Positions 21,757-33,468 of a stretch of DNA of 64,000 nucleotides are shown here, in pieces. The stretch comes from Parascedosporium putredinis. Lineage: Eukaryota > Ascomycota > Sordariomycetes > Microascales > Microascaceae. Within the stretch, counting starts at the first letter, position 1. Every line of letters starts with the position of its first letter. The notes beneath the pieces were generated by a model. The model did no database searches. It worked only from the letters and a program-made list of their open reading frames with translations, and had not been told where the DNA came from. Made by a program: the position numbers and the translations under genes. Location of the stretch: contig CASHTG010000006.1 in NCBI GenBank assembly GCA_949357655.1, forward strand, positions 124,001 through 188,000, read 5' to 3'.

Positions 21757-23913
21757 ATGGGTGGGCTCATGGTAAGACTCGTTGTCGCGTTCACGGCCCT
21801 GGCGAGCCACGCACATGGCGCGGGGATTCTCAGAAACTTGACCGAGCTCGAGGATCAATACGACTACATCATCGCGGGGGAGGCCTGAGCGGGCTTGTCG
21901 TGGCTAGTCGGCTTAGCGAGGACCCGGAGGGTGAGGATACCTTTCCCGACGCACACTGCGAGGAGCGGTGGTTTCGATTGACTAACCATTGCGGTAGTAT
22001 CGGTCTTGGTTGTCGAGTATGGAGATTTCGACGATAGCTTGAACGCGGCGCTGCCGTATTATGCCAAGAATATGCAATTCGACAATCTCTTCTACTTCAC
22101 CTCCGTCCCGCAGGTGGGGCTAGCCAACCGGATGGCCGGCTTGGCTGTCGGTGCCACGGTCGGTGGCGGATCTACCGTCAACGGAATGGCGTGGGATAGA
22201 GGCTCAAAGGCCGACTACGATGCCTGGGAAGAGTTGGGGAACCCCGGTTGGGGATGGGAGGATTTTGGAATATTTTCGAAAGGTGATTACTTGTCTACTG
22301 ATATTACGAGGAAAAGTTATGGGAATGTGAGGTAGAACTGACATGGTACCAGTCGAGCACCCTGACTCTACCTTCCGAAGAGCTTGTGGACAAGTATAAT
22401 TACGCCCTCAGCGATGATGGCTTCGGAGATGGGCCGGTCCAAGTAAGCCTACCAAGCTGGCAGTGGCCCGAAACTTGTTCGTACTTCCCTTTCCCGAGTC
22501 TTGCCATTCTCCTTGCCTACGGGACCGAGTACTAACGCGTCGCTTACTCGGAAAAACAAATAGACTTCTACATCGACGCATTTCAGGAAGCAGGAATCCA
22601 TATTCGAACCGACGGTGGAACCAATGGCGTGAATGTGGGTTTCCACTGGAACCCCTCCGACATCGACCCCGTCAACGGGACACGAGTCTCGTCGAGGAAG
22701 GCGTACTGGGACCCGGCGAGTGACCGGCCGAACCTCTCCATCATCGTCAACACTTTTGTGGCGACGGTCGGATTCGAAAACGCAACGGCCAGCGGCGTGA
22801 ACATCGTGAGCCGCGCCTCGGGAGAAACTGTTTTCGTCCCCGCCCAGGCCGAGGTGATTCTCGCAGCGGGGTCGGCCCATACACCACAGATTCTGCAACT
22901 CAGCGGAGTCGGGCCCCGCGACCTTTTGGAGGAGTTGGAAATCGAGCAGGTCGTTGACCTTCCTGGCGTGGGGTCGAATTTTCAGGACCACCTCTCCATA
23001 TCCACGGCTTGGCGATGTAAGTAAACCCCCAATGTTCCGCAACGACTTCCCCTACACCAACACAACGGTGTTCTAACTCGGACCGGCAGTCGTAAACGAC
23101 ACCGAACTAAACCCGACTGCGCTCAACGACGAAGATTTCCTGGATGCGGCCTTTGACGAATATTGGGAAAACAAAACGGGCCCGATTACCCACACCGGAA
23201 AGCACTGCCGCGTCATGCTTTCCCTCGGCAACCTGACCGACGCTGTCTCGGACATCGTGGCCGAGCTGGAAGAAGAAGACCCCACCCAGTACCTCGGCGA
23301 AGTCTACCTGGCCAGCGAAGAGCTCATGGCCGGGTACAAGGCCCAGCACGCCATCCTCAGCCGAATCGTAGGCAGCGACGAAGTCTCCGTGTTCGAGCAC
23401 ACGTTTGGGGGCGGCGCCGACATGAGTTTCCATCCCCAGAAGCCCTTCTCGCGCGGCACGATCCGCATCGCGAGCACGGATCCGCACCCCGCCGACTCTC
23501 CGCCGCAGATAGACTTCCGAGCCATGACGCACCCGCTCGACATGAAGATTGCTCTGCTGGGCTTGAAGTTTGGTCGGAGCATCATGAACGGAGACGCCAT
23601 GAGCGGGCTGGGAACGCGGGACGTTTCCCCTGGGGCCGACATCACCGACGACGCCGAGCTGGAGCAGCTTCTCCGCAGTAGGACCATCTCTCCCAGTAAC
23701 GCGCACCCGGTTGGGACCACGGCGATGATGCCGCGGGAGCTGGGTGGTGTGGTGGACCCGACGCTCAAGGTATACGGGGTCGAGCGTCTGAGGGTGGTGG
23801 ACGCGGGCGTGTTTCCTCTTCTGCCGACGTGCCATACGCAAGCCACCACGTATGCTGTGGCTGAGAAGGCGGCGGATTTGATTAAGGAAGATAAAGCGAA
23901 ATATCTGCGATGA
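21757..23913 (+). CDS. Secreted GMC oxidoreductase (aryl-alcohol/glucose oxidase-like)
   Basis: This is an FAD-dependent alcohol or sugar oxidase of about 620 residues. Exons are 21757-21930, 21998-22282, 22353-22476, 22564-23016 and 23090-23913. A signal peptide (MVRLVVAFTALASHAHG) is followed by YDYIIAGGGLSG, the FAD dinucleotide-binding motif. GATVGGGSTVNGMAWDRGS and SGVGPRDLLEELEI are the two GMC signatures. C-terminal catalytic residues are His in SNAHPVGTTAMM and His in TCHTQATTYA. One G is missing at 21876-21880. Two T are missing at 22263-22266 (EDFLEYFRKSS). Restoring three bases makes the exon sum 1863 nt. The substrate is unassigned. Such enzymes supply H2O2 to ligninolytic systems or oxidise plant phenolic alcohols. 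Confidence 0.9.
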
Positions 23914-23989
23914 AATAGCGTCACGTCTTGTTTATACTGTTTCGAATTATTTTCCCCGTAGCTACTTCTGCGTGACAATAGACTCTGGG

Positions 23990-24857
23990 TCATACATCTG
24001 CCAAGTTTAGGTGAGACCGGCCTGCCACAGCGTGTTTAAATTCCCCCAAACTAGACCTCCCCGGAGATTTGATGCCAACCGGCTGTCTAACAGCGCACCG
24101 GAAGGTATATGTTCCCCACGCCCGAGCGCCATTAGAGCCATCAGACGCAGCCGTGTCAGCTTCAAAATCATCCAGATCAATCGTTTGCGTATCTTCCACC
24201 TGCCATCCCAGCTTCTCGAAGGCGGGCCATCCTGCCTGGGAAAGGTGAACCCAGCAAATCGATTGGCTCTCGTCAGCTTTGGTCGTACCCCACGAGATGA
24301 GCTCTTTGCCAACACCCTTTCCCTGGTGATCGGGATGGACGTTGATGCCGCAGATGAATAGGCACCGATCCCCGGACCCATGTGTTTCTGCACAAACGAG
24401 TTCATAAAGCCACCCGTAAGTTTCTCTAAATCCGCCACTGTCTTGCGCGTTGGCTGCTGCTGCGCTACATTCTCGACATTCTCTGCCACTTGGTCCTTTT
24501 CCGAGGCTTCGGCGGGTTCTTCCTGCGACTCTTTCTTGTCGGGCACGACGGACGCGACGGGATCCGGGGAAGACACCGGGACCTTTGACCCCAGGTAACG
24601 TGGCCGACGATTTTGCCAGTTTCTCGGTCGACAGCTTTGAGAACGGTCAGGGTTACCCCGCTCTTTCCGGGGTTGTCCATCCGCTCAATGTATTGGCCCG
24701 TCACCTCCGTCATGCAGTTTTTGAACCATCCTGCGCCGAAAGCGGCTTCCTTGAACATGGTGTGGCTGTCATCTTTGAAGCTGTCGACAGTAATGGAGAC
24801 AAGCGCGTCAAGATCGTCTGTGGTTGCCGGCAAGATGTCAAACTCGGGATGAGGCAT
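23990..24857 (-). CDS. GNAT-family N-acetyltransferase
   Basis: This is an acetyl-CoA-dependent acetyltransferase of about 289 residues in a single exon. It starts at MPHPEFDILPATTDDLDALV. The acetyl-CoA-binding motif A is seen as INVHPDHQGKGVGKELISWG (Q/R-x-x-G-x-G/A form). It is followed by motif B-like ADESQSICWVHLSQ and PAFEKLGWQ. An acidic, low-complexity insert of about 60 residues, rich in E, Q and P, sits before motif A. Two bases are missing, at 24589-24592 (WGSKVP) and near 24361 (GALFICG). The gene converges on the GMC oxidase with 76 bp between their stop codons. The substrate is unknown. Confidence 0.83.
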
Positions 24858-25478
24858 GGCTTGAGTGCGGTTTATGTTCGTTATGGAGAGTGATTGTAAG
24901 ATTGGAAGTTTGCGGCAGGGCACCGAATTCTATCGGGGCTGAGCAATTGATCCGGCGGGGAGCGAGCGCGCGCGCGGGTCGAGGATCTAATCCAACTTAG
25001 ACTTACTGGGTAAGGTGGGGGCGCGATTCGGGCCGCTGTGGGGGCGAAGGATGGCATTGAGGATCCCATGGATCAGTCGTGTGCACGGGAAGCAAGGGAT
25101 TCATAAGGCTTGGAACGATTAGGGTTCTCACTTTCTTTCCTCTTTTTCCGCACTTTCCGTCCTTGGTACCCTAGTTCTTCAAGAATTCGAGCTGCCGTGT
25201 GTCGGACAAACACAGGGTAGAAGACTTCATCTGGGCGTCAGGAGATGTCCAGCTTGCTTACAAGGGTAACACGTCATGTCACAGCTTCGGAAAGAGGATT
25301 ATAAGCGTCGCATGTATTTCGATATCTCCTTCATTCATGGACTACAATTCCATGACAGAGCACGCCCTTCAGCGCAATGTAAATACAAATCAAAGAGAAC
25401 CGGTTCCTCCCACCACCTCCAATAGACCATTTCCTAGTCCTTTCATCTCAAGCCTCATGATCTCATCATCTATGTCGC
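24858..25478. other. Intergenic, GNAT to DUF4360 gene
   Basis: This contains the GNAT promoter side, including a short (GC)n stretch near 24964-24977. No gene was recognised. Confidence 0.4.
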
Positions 25479-26074
25479 TCAGCAGGTTCCAGTAGATGTG
25501 ATTGCTACTTCAACGCTGTCGACGTCAAACCGCGAGATGAAGTCGGAGCTGGGCGCGTTGAGGAAACTGGCCAGGCTCACCTTGAACGTGGCAGTCTGTG
25601 CGTTGCTCACAACGGTGATGGGTTCCCTGTTGATGAAGTCGTCGCCGCCGTCACCCCATTCAGCGCTCGTGTATGTGAACTCGGTGGAGCTGGGGGTCGC
25701 CGAGCCCCCGCTCAGGCTGTATCCTTCCGTCAGGCGGCCGGCGGCCCCATCCGCGAGACCAGTGTATCCGCGGGTCGTCTTGGTGAAGACGGCGGATGTG
25801 CAGCCTTCGGGGAAAGAGGCCGTGATGGAAATGTCGCAGGTCAGACTGGCATCGATGGGGACGCCGTTGCCTGTGACAAGGCTGAAGCTGTCATAGAGGG
25901 CGAGGGCGATCTGGCGCTCTGAGCCGAGGATCTGGGCGTCGAAAGAGCCGGCAGGGCAGCCGGTGCCTTCAAGCTGATGGCGTTCAAGCGCACGACGGGA
26001 GCTTGACGGGCCTGGAGGATGGCTGGGCTGGCGAGCGCCAAGACGGGGGCAGCAAGAAGCATGTACTTGGCCAT
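25479..26074 (-). CDS. Small secreted DUF4360-type protein
   Basis: This is a single-exon protein of about 198 residues. It starts MAKYMLLAAPVLALASPAI, a clear signal peptide, and then runs LQARQAPVVRLNAISLKGTGCPAGSF. Other landmarks are GYSLSGGSATPSSTEFTYTS and the end VAITSTGTC. GTGCP near the mature N-terminus and a C-terminal Cys match the DUF4360 family of fungal and actinobacterial secreted beta-rich proteins. One G is missing near 25966 (LKGTGCP). Without it the ORF appears to lack a signal peptide. A TATAAA (minus strand, 26218-26223) lies 144 bp upstream. The function of the family is not known. Confidence 0.78.
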
Positions 26075-27213
26075 GTTTGCGAAAGGCTGGGGGTTTTTCG
26101 GAGAAGATAGGTTTTTGGGGGAGAGGGTGGTTTTCAAAGTTGCTTGAGAGGGAAGAGTGCTTGAGTTGGAGATGATGGGAGAGGAAATCAAAACTCGAGA
26201 GGCCGGAAAGCTGCCATTTTATATTCAAGATAGCCTCGCGAGATTTTCGTGGGAACCTGGGATGCCTTAACGACCGGGAATGGAGGTTGCTCCTGGAGGC
26301 ACCCAGTCACCCGGTTTCGAGAGCCCTGACTAACACCACGGGCGGATGGTGGGCAGCATTTTCCGTCAACGATCACGAAGGATCCGAAAATCGTGCAAGT
26401 CAATGTAAGCGAGTAGCTGCCTGCCCATCCCCAGCCTGTCGGTGAATTAGTAAATGCCCTCTCGCTGTATTACGGCCGGTGGTGCCGGGGACCTCGGTCT
26501 AAGCCTCCATTTCGTGACGAGGGAGGAACGACCACTTTGGACGACGGGAGGTGGAGGGGCGGTGCTGACGGGATTTTGATTAATTCAACAGTCGAGTTCC
26601 CGACCAGTAATTCAGGGACGTGTAGACACGAATAGCCTCGAACATGACGACTGGCGAGCGGAAAACCATGGGACGAGACCGTGCATGGACCAGGCAGCGG
26701 CCGCAAAGCGGCCGCCGCATGACGACCTGCACGGTTATTTTCCATGTGCATGGTCAGAGGAATCTGTAAGCGCCCTTTACTGTGGGTGGTGGTTTTGGCT
26801 GGGTCAAGGATCGGATTTTTCGCGGAGGTTCTCCGGTCAAGGTCCGATGGTGTGTGCAATGCATGTCATGGGTTCCGAAAAGAAAATCGAACAAGGAAAA
26901 AGGAAGAAACCAAAAGTCTGCCTTGGCTCACAAGTCAACATAGTCTTGGGAACGCGTAAGAGAGAAGCTGGCGATGGTGGCACTGTCGGTCTGTCGTCGC
27001 ATCCAATCACATCAGTCACCAGGGGACACAGAGAAATCAATAATGTCGTTGTCAAATCCAGTGTATAGTAATATTAAATAGATAGCCCTCGAATAGAACA
27101 AACATTTTCTCGCCCAGCCCTTTCAAACCCAACCTAAACCTTTGACCAACCCTTCATGTTCACAATGGAAGTAAACTCCTGCCAGCCATGCAAGGAATTA
27201 TGCCGTCTAGCAC
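26075..27213. other. Intergenic, DUF4360 gene to hydrophobin
   Basis: The DUF4360 promoter with its TATA box is at 26218-26223. The rest shows no gene-like frame. Confidence 0.4.
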
Positions 27214-27739
27214 TTAGACGAGGCCGTTGATGGAGAGGCACTGGATAGGAGGGGCAATGTTGACAAGGCCATTCTAGAGGAACTGTTAGCAAGCTGGCCA
27301 TGGCACGAAAGCGGAAAGCCAAACTGTCTTACCTGCTGGGTGGAGCCGGCGTTGCAGCAGACAACAGTCTGCTTGCAGTGGCTCTTGAGCAAATCAGAGA
27401 CACCGATAACTATGGAAAACGATTAGTATCGTGCATTCATTGCTGAGGCGGGATATGGGCTTCTTCGCCTTAGGAGCAACTTACGGCCGGTGACGGAGAG
27501 GCTGGAGCATTCGTCGACGAGGGTGAGGCCGTTGAGGGCGCTGACAAGGCCACCGTTACCAGATCCAGCGGCACCGAGGTTCTTGTTGCAGCACTTGAGT
27601 TCCTGGCCGTTGCCGCACTGGTTGGTGGCCTCCTGGATGGTAATGTCGGAGGTAATGGGGGTATGAGTAGAGCGCTCCTCGTAGGGGCGGCCATGACCGA
27701 GGCGGCAAGGGCAATGATGGTGACGACGCGGAACTGCAT
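27214..27739 (-). CDS. Class I hydrophobin
   Basis: This is a secreted surface-active protein of about 130 residues that self-assembles into rodlet layers on aerial hyphae and conidia. Exons are 27485-27739, 27333-27409 and 27214-27273. A signal peptide is present (MQFRVVTIIALAASVMAAPT). The eight-cysteine pattern is complete: QC, KCC, DEC, HC, VCC, QC. The spacings are about C-7-CC-26-C-18-C-5-CC-18-C, within class I ranges. One G is missing near 27675-27685 (APTEERSTHTP); without it only the first 20 residues read correctly. The gene lies tail-to-head behind the DUF4360 gene, and both are small secreted proteins. The third exon is very short (20 codons, including the stop). Confidence 0.93.
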
Positions 27740-27907
27740 TTTGATGGTTGGAAAGGGGGAGGAGTTATGAATGTTCTAGGAACGGAGTGTGTGTGAAGGA
27801 GTTGGAATGGGTTGGGAGTGTGAAGGAAGTTGTTTGGACTGTGAATGTGAAGCTGAAGCTGGATGATGATGAATTCAAGAGAGTAACTGACGAGGTCAGA
27901 GACGGGA

Positions 27908-27914
27908 TTATATA
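27908..27914 (-). promoter_or_regulatory. TATA box of the hydrophobin gene
   Basis: TATATAA on the minus strand lies about 170 bp upstream of the hydrophobin ATG. Confidence 0.5.
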
Positions 27915-29854
27915 GTTTTTCTTTTCAAGCTTTCGACGAAGCATTGCAAACCTCTAGAGCTGCCATCTCGATCTTCAGCTGCCCCTGCAACAAAGAGTTG
28001 ATCAACCCAGGATGTGTCGTCCATCCTCCTACCCAGCCAAGACAGTGAGTGCCAGACGTGGGAAGATTGTCACCATCCAAATCACCGGTGTGTGAAGAAA
28101 GTGGTCACTTTCCGGAAGGAGGGAAGGGGTTCAGATGGCTAGGCCAGCAAAATTGGCTTACTGGCGATCGGTTCTGTCAAGCCAAGACATCAACAAAATC
28201 CCCGAAGGGCGAAGGCAAAGGGGTGTGGAGCGCCACAAAGCGACAGCTCGCGCAACCGCCGTCCGGGGTGGCGCTTGTCTGGCCCCTCTTCCCCTTGGTT
28301 TGGCTGGCCTGGCCACTATTATGCTACATCAATGGTAATGCCTAACACTACCCTTCTAGGCCCAGTTCCTCGCGGCTGGCTGGGTATTATTCACTCCATC
28401 ACAAACAAGAAGTAAACACCGAAACCGCCCCAAAGTCCGCCAGCTAGCCGCGGGGCTGACATGCACGGAGTACTGCCTTTTGTGAGCGATCACTGCCCGG
28501 CTTCAGCTCGGGCACACAAAACCCAGCCCTCGCCCCTGGGCGCACGCAGATTTTCAGGGGAACGATCAATTGAGGTTCCAAGGCGGTGGGCTTGACAGCA
28601 CCCGGACCAGCCACAAATGGACAATCAACTAACCAATCCGGACAGCGACGCCATCATTGATCCCCAGGACAGTGCATTCGATAATAAGGCCGGCCTCTTC
28701 TCCCCTGTTTTTGGTGGCGGCCTCTAGGAGCGAGTGACGAACTGCGGGCCGTTGATCACAAAATCCGACCAGACGCCAACGCGCTCGGCTGGCTGGAAAG
28801 GGTGCCACGTCTCGACGATGATTTCAATTTCTTCGGGGACGACATGCGGCGCTAGAACCAGGATAGGCATTAATAATCGGCCTGGCCATGATCCCATCAT
28901 CCCCCTTTGCAGAGATCAGCATCCTATCCAGGACGGATCGGCGAAAGCAAAAATTGCCCACTGAAACCAGACTCTTCCTTCAGAAGCTCTTGTCACATTA
29001 TCCCCGAACCCACCTCTTTAATTCTTCCCCGCTTGAATAAAACCTCCTAGTTGGGTGCAGCTAGCCCTGCACGGATCCTTACCCGGTGCCGGCCATTTGG
29101 AGCGAGGATCGCCATTCTGGACTGCAACTCTATGCTCGAGATGGGAAGAGTGTCATCTCCTGCCATCGTCAGAGAACCACGTTGCCAAGGGGCCACGTAC
29201 TTTGCACGAGCCCTGTAGCGTCCCGGCGTTGGAAAGTCTAATCAAGGAAGAACAAGGCATACGTTCAAACTTCGAAGAAGGAGTTGGCTAGGTTCGGCCA
29301 CTGTTGGAAGCCTGAATCTCGACCTTCCAACGTGAGCGACGATCCATTCCCTCCTCGATGGAGTGTCAGAAACGGTTAATCGGATAGGCTCCACTGCCAA
29401 AGTTCCTGTCTAGAACTTCCCTATTCACCAGGAGCATCATCAACCCGAGTTTCAATCGTAATTGCGGAGGCAGGACAGGCACCGTGATGATCATATTTTC
29501 CCTTTCATCTCCTCTCGCCTGCACATCTGCCCAACCGTACCTGCTGCCTGTTTAGGAAGGGTGATCCCATCTGCCCCAAGACGCGGTATGCCTTCTGACT
29601 TTACTCTCACGGCGCTCATGCAGAGCAGAGAAAGCAGACATCATGTCTAAAAGTCGGTGGCGGTCGGGCCGAAGAGCTCTCGCGGTGGTAGGGCGTCCGG
29701 GCTCGCACTCGAGCCTGAACCGTGCTGCCGGCTCTCCGGCCGCACTCGCCACTTTCTTTTTCCCCAAGCCACACACGCTGGGCGGGCGCCAAGATCGGCA
29801 GCGCCATGCAAGCTGGCTATACAGCGATTGCAATGTTTACGTGATCGCTGAGAC

Positions 29855-29888
29855 TGATCGGACGTGATCGGACGTGATCAGACGTGAT
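29855..29888. repeat. 10-bp tandem repeat, GACGTGATCG unit
   Basis: Three and a half near-perfect copies of a 10-bp unit run head to tail. The unit contains the ACGTGA/TCACGT half-site type of core. It sits in a gene-poor tract. Confidence 0.75.
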
Positions 29889-31441
29889 GGTTGGCGCTGA
29901 GATGATGTGTTTCTACTTTGTTTGGGGATCTACAGGGACCGAGAAGAGAGTGCGAACAGAGGATCCTGCGCGGCAATGAGCCATCCGAACGCCGTTCATA
30001 GTAAGAGTTTACGTAAAGGATGGGAGGCCCAAGGCAGATGCTGTCTCGCTCGACATGACGATTCGATGGTGGCTTATAGTGCCGCGGAGACTATTAATGG
30101 AAGTGTTGACCAATGAAATCTATCTGCATGGGTAGCCTACTTTTACCGCGCATTATATGCGAGAGCGCTAGAATGGCTGAGAATTTGTCAAGCTGGGGAC
30201 TTGGTCATTATGCACGGAGATGTCAAGGAATGATAATAGTGCGCCGCCAAGGTCCGCATCTACTCGTTACACGTAGGCCACTCGAGTCCGCAGAGTTTGG
30301 GCGTATGGAAAAGACACCCGAGGAAATCGAAATGCTGCCTCTACGGCAAGATGCAAACAAACCTTGGAGTCCGTCTCGTAAAGGAACGGTGACACCAAGT
30401 TGGGATACTCATCATGGGATAGCTCGTCGGGACCCAAGGAGGCGGCCTGTGCACCCGAATGGAAGGCTAGACGGAGATGATGGACGTGTTCAAAGTCGAT
30501 TGAGTGAGGCTCAGCCCATGATCGCTCCCCTCTTTCCTGCACTAGTTGATTTCGAGTAACTTGGAGAAGCGGTCGGGGTTTTCCCCGCCATCGTACCAGT
30601 CCACTCGCTGTACTGCAAAGAGAAGTTGCCGAGAAACCTTGGATCAGAAAATGGGAGGGAGCATTGCAACAGCAGTATCGTTGTGTTCAGGGAGCTTTTA
30701 TCTCGTGAGAGATCCTCGTGTGTCACATTCCTTGGGATACACTTGGAGGACAAGAGGACTGTAGTTGATGATCACAATGCCCCCGAAGAAAGTAAGTCGC
30801 TGATCAGATAAGATGCACCACCCTGGGGTTGAGGGCTCGATCTCCTTGATGTAGGAACATAATTGCCGCGTCCCTCCACGATTGTCGGCTCGCCCCGCAT
30901 CTTCATCTTGCTGAGCCTTACGGCCCCACCTCTACGTCAGAGCGGGAGACACTAGCGAGAATTTGCTCGCGTTGATAATGTGCTCCGCGGATTCCCATCC
31001 TTCGTCCGCTAGCTTCGGAGCTCAAGGAGAGCTAGAATGCGGGGAAGTGGGTGGTTGGGTGGAATTGACCGACTGGAGCGCCTGCACTTCGAGTGTCAAT
31101 CCGGCGGGTAGCATGTTTTTAGCGCGCTCGACGACGACGACCAGCTGCGCCAAGGTTGCATCGATGGATCCTGTTCGGCTCCATAAGATCCGATGATGGA
31201 GAAGATTCATGGAGAACCCTCAACGGATCGGTGGAGAATCTATAGAGCGATCTGGAATAACTGCCGATGGTGGACTATGGTTGATCACAAAGGTAGCGGC
31301 TTTAGAATTATAGTAAGGGTAGTCAAGATATCCATCTATAAAGATGCGCAAATTACTTCTTTGTTTCGACAGATTCGAGTTGTGGTAACCTGTTGGTATC
31401 ATCGTGATCACTTCTTTTGCCATTGTACCAGTCGTGACAAG

Positions 31442-33193
31442 ATGTCTCTCGCAGCAGCCTGCACCTCAGGCACTTTCGCGCCCACCCTATTTGGTGCCGA
31501 AATCCTATCTGTTCAAGCCTCTCTCGTGACGAATTACAACCAATTCGTCGACGGGACGTACAGGCGGACGCAGCCATCAATCGACGTCAAGGATGCTTCG
31601 TTTTGCAACATTACTGTGACCTACACCCATCCCGGCCAGAACGACAACATCATAGTCGAGGCATGGCTTCCCGTCGATAACTGGAACCAGCGCTTCCAGG
31701 CCGTCGGCGGCGGCGGATGGAACACCGGGAGAACGACGGGCGTGTACTATGCCATGGCTGGTGCTATCGGTGATGGCTATGCCACCATTACCACCGATGC
31801 TGGCTTGGGAACCTATAGCGACCCCAGCCCCTGGATCCTGCTCAGTCCTGGAAACGTCAACATGTACTATCTCCAGAATTTTGCGACGTCAAGCCTGGGT
31901 GATGAGGTATGGTCGCCAGAAATATTCCTCTTTTCCCATGGCTTCAATAGAACAGAATGAATCAACTGACCTTCATTATCGGTAGGCCATCCTTGGAAAA
32001 GCCCTGATCAAGGACTTCTACGGAGAAGGTCCCTTGTACTCGTACTGGAACGGGTGCTCTACCGGGGGTAGACAGGGCTTGACGTTGGCACAGCGGTACC
32101 CGGACGCATACGACGGGATCGCCGCCGGTGCGCCAGTCATCTACTGGACCAGGGTGGGAATGTCCAACATCTGGCCGCAGCAGTACATGAACATGGAAAA
32201 CTTTTACCCGTACGGCTGCGAGCTCGAAGCCATCACGGCTGCGGCAGTAACGGCCTGCGACGGGCTCGACGGCGTCGTCGACGGCCTCATCTCGGACCCG
32301 GACACCTGCGTCGCGAGCTTCGACCCGACCAGCCTCGTCGGCAGCACCATCGACAACTGCACCCAAACTGGGGGTCCCATCACGATCAGCGAAGGCGCTG
32401 CGAAGCTCGCTAGCGCGCTCTGGGACGGCTCGAGGACCGTGGCGGGTGACAAGATCTGGTTCGGTCTCAGCATCGGGTCTGACCTCACCATGATGGCCTC
32501 TACCAATTGCTCCACGGGTACCTGTGTCGGAAACCCTGGCAAATACGGCTGGGATTTGTTCCGTTACTTCGTCGCCAAGGATCCCAAGTGGGAGTCTGAC
32601 AACATCAGCCACGAGACGTACGAGGCCATGGGCCATTCCGCGTTCCAGCAGTGGCAGTCGGCTATGGACTTTGATGACCCCGATATTTCTGGATTCCACA
32701 ATGCGGGCGGGAAACTGATCACGTACCACGGCATGGTAAGAGCATTCCTTTCCTTGTGAAACATCCCTGCTCTTCGAGTTTGTTATTGACATGTTTTGTC
32801 TTTTGCTCCTATTAGGCGGATAATCTCATCCCGGCACAAGGAACCGATCACTACTACCAGCTTGTGTCCGATCTGTTCCCAGACGTCGACGACTTTTACC
32901 GCCATTTCCCCATCCCTGGTCTTGGCCACTGCTCCGGAGGCAGGGGAGGTCAGCCCTCGGGGATGTTTGCGCAACTCCGCGCTTGGGTGGAAAACGGGAC
33001 CGCCCCGGAACACTCGTCGATGAAGTTCACCGCGCTTGATGGCACGAACCAGACTCGCATCCTCTGCCCTTTCCCGAAGAAGCCATTTTACAACGGCCAC
33101 TGCGGGAACTCGTCGGACTCTACCTGCTGGACGTGTGTGAAGCGAGGTGAAGGATCGACTTCCCCGACTTCCAAGAACCTCTGGCACCTATGA
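31442..33193 (+). CDS. Tannase/feruloyl esterase family protein
   Basis: This is a serine esterase of the tannase family (PF07519), about 530 residues, with no lost bases. Exons are 31442-31906, 31986-32735 and 32816-33193 (465, 750 and 378 nt). The nucleophile is in GCSTGG, the catalytic Asp region is YHGMADNLIP, and the catalytic His is in GLGHCSGG. The cysteines next to Ser and His form the CS-D-HC arrangement diagnostic of the family. Such enzymes release ferulic or gallic acid from plant cell walls and tannins. The start MSLAAACTSGTFAPTLFG lacks a signal peptide, though the mature part begins like secreted homologues; a 5' exon may be missed. It is convergent with the galactose oxidase gene. 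Confidence 0.93.
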
Positions 33194-33439
33194 GAGAGTT
33201 GATGTGAAGGTGTAGCATCGAACCCGCAAGTTTCGGGGACCGATTCTTGTACAATTATATTCGTAAACCAGCCACTTTATTATGAGCCCATGACTATACA
33301 CCACATCAATAACATGATTATGAATTTATAATTTGAAAAAGAAAGAATTCTTTGTTTCCATAAAATACAGGGTCGTGTACTTGAATGTTCTACGTCGTGC
33401 AGATACAAAATAAAGATACGAAAAATCCCGTTCAGCTAC

Positions 33440-33456
33440 CTCTCTCTCTCTCTCTC
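33440..33456. repeat. (CT)n microsatellite
   Basis: About eight CT units lie in the 275 bp between the convergent tannase and galactose oxidase stop codons. Confidence 0.7.
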
Positions 33457-33468
33457 GGTAGTTCGTGT

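Larger units (their letters stand above)
27740..31441. other. Gene-poor 3.7 kb between hydrophobin and tannase
   Basis: I find no convincing gene here. It holds the hydrophobin promoter (27740-28000), a 10-bp tandem repeat at 29855-29888, and scattered short frames. Minus-strand pieces in different frames at 30267-30753 read protein-like over 20-80 residues (for example RVDWYDGGENPDRFSKLLEI) but cannot be joined into a gene. A TATAAA at 31337-31342 lies about 100 bp before the tannase start. Confidence 0.4.

Noticed and set aside
31962..32792. Minus-strand 276-codon frame opposite the tannase
   Set aside because: It is an antisense shadow of a conserved catalytic exon, with no family features.
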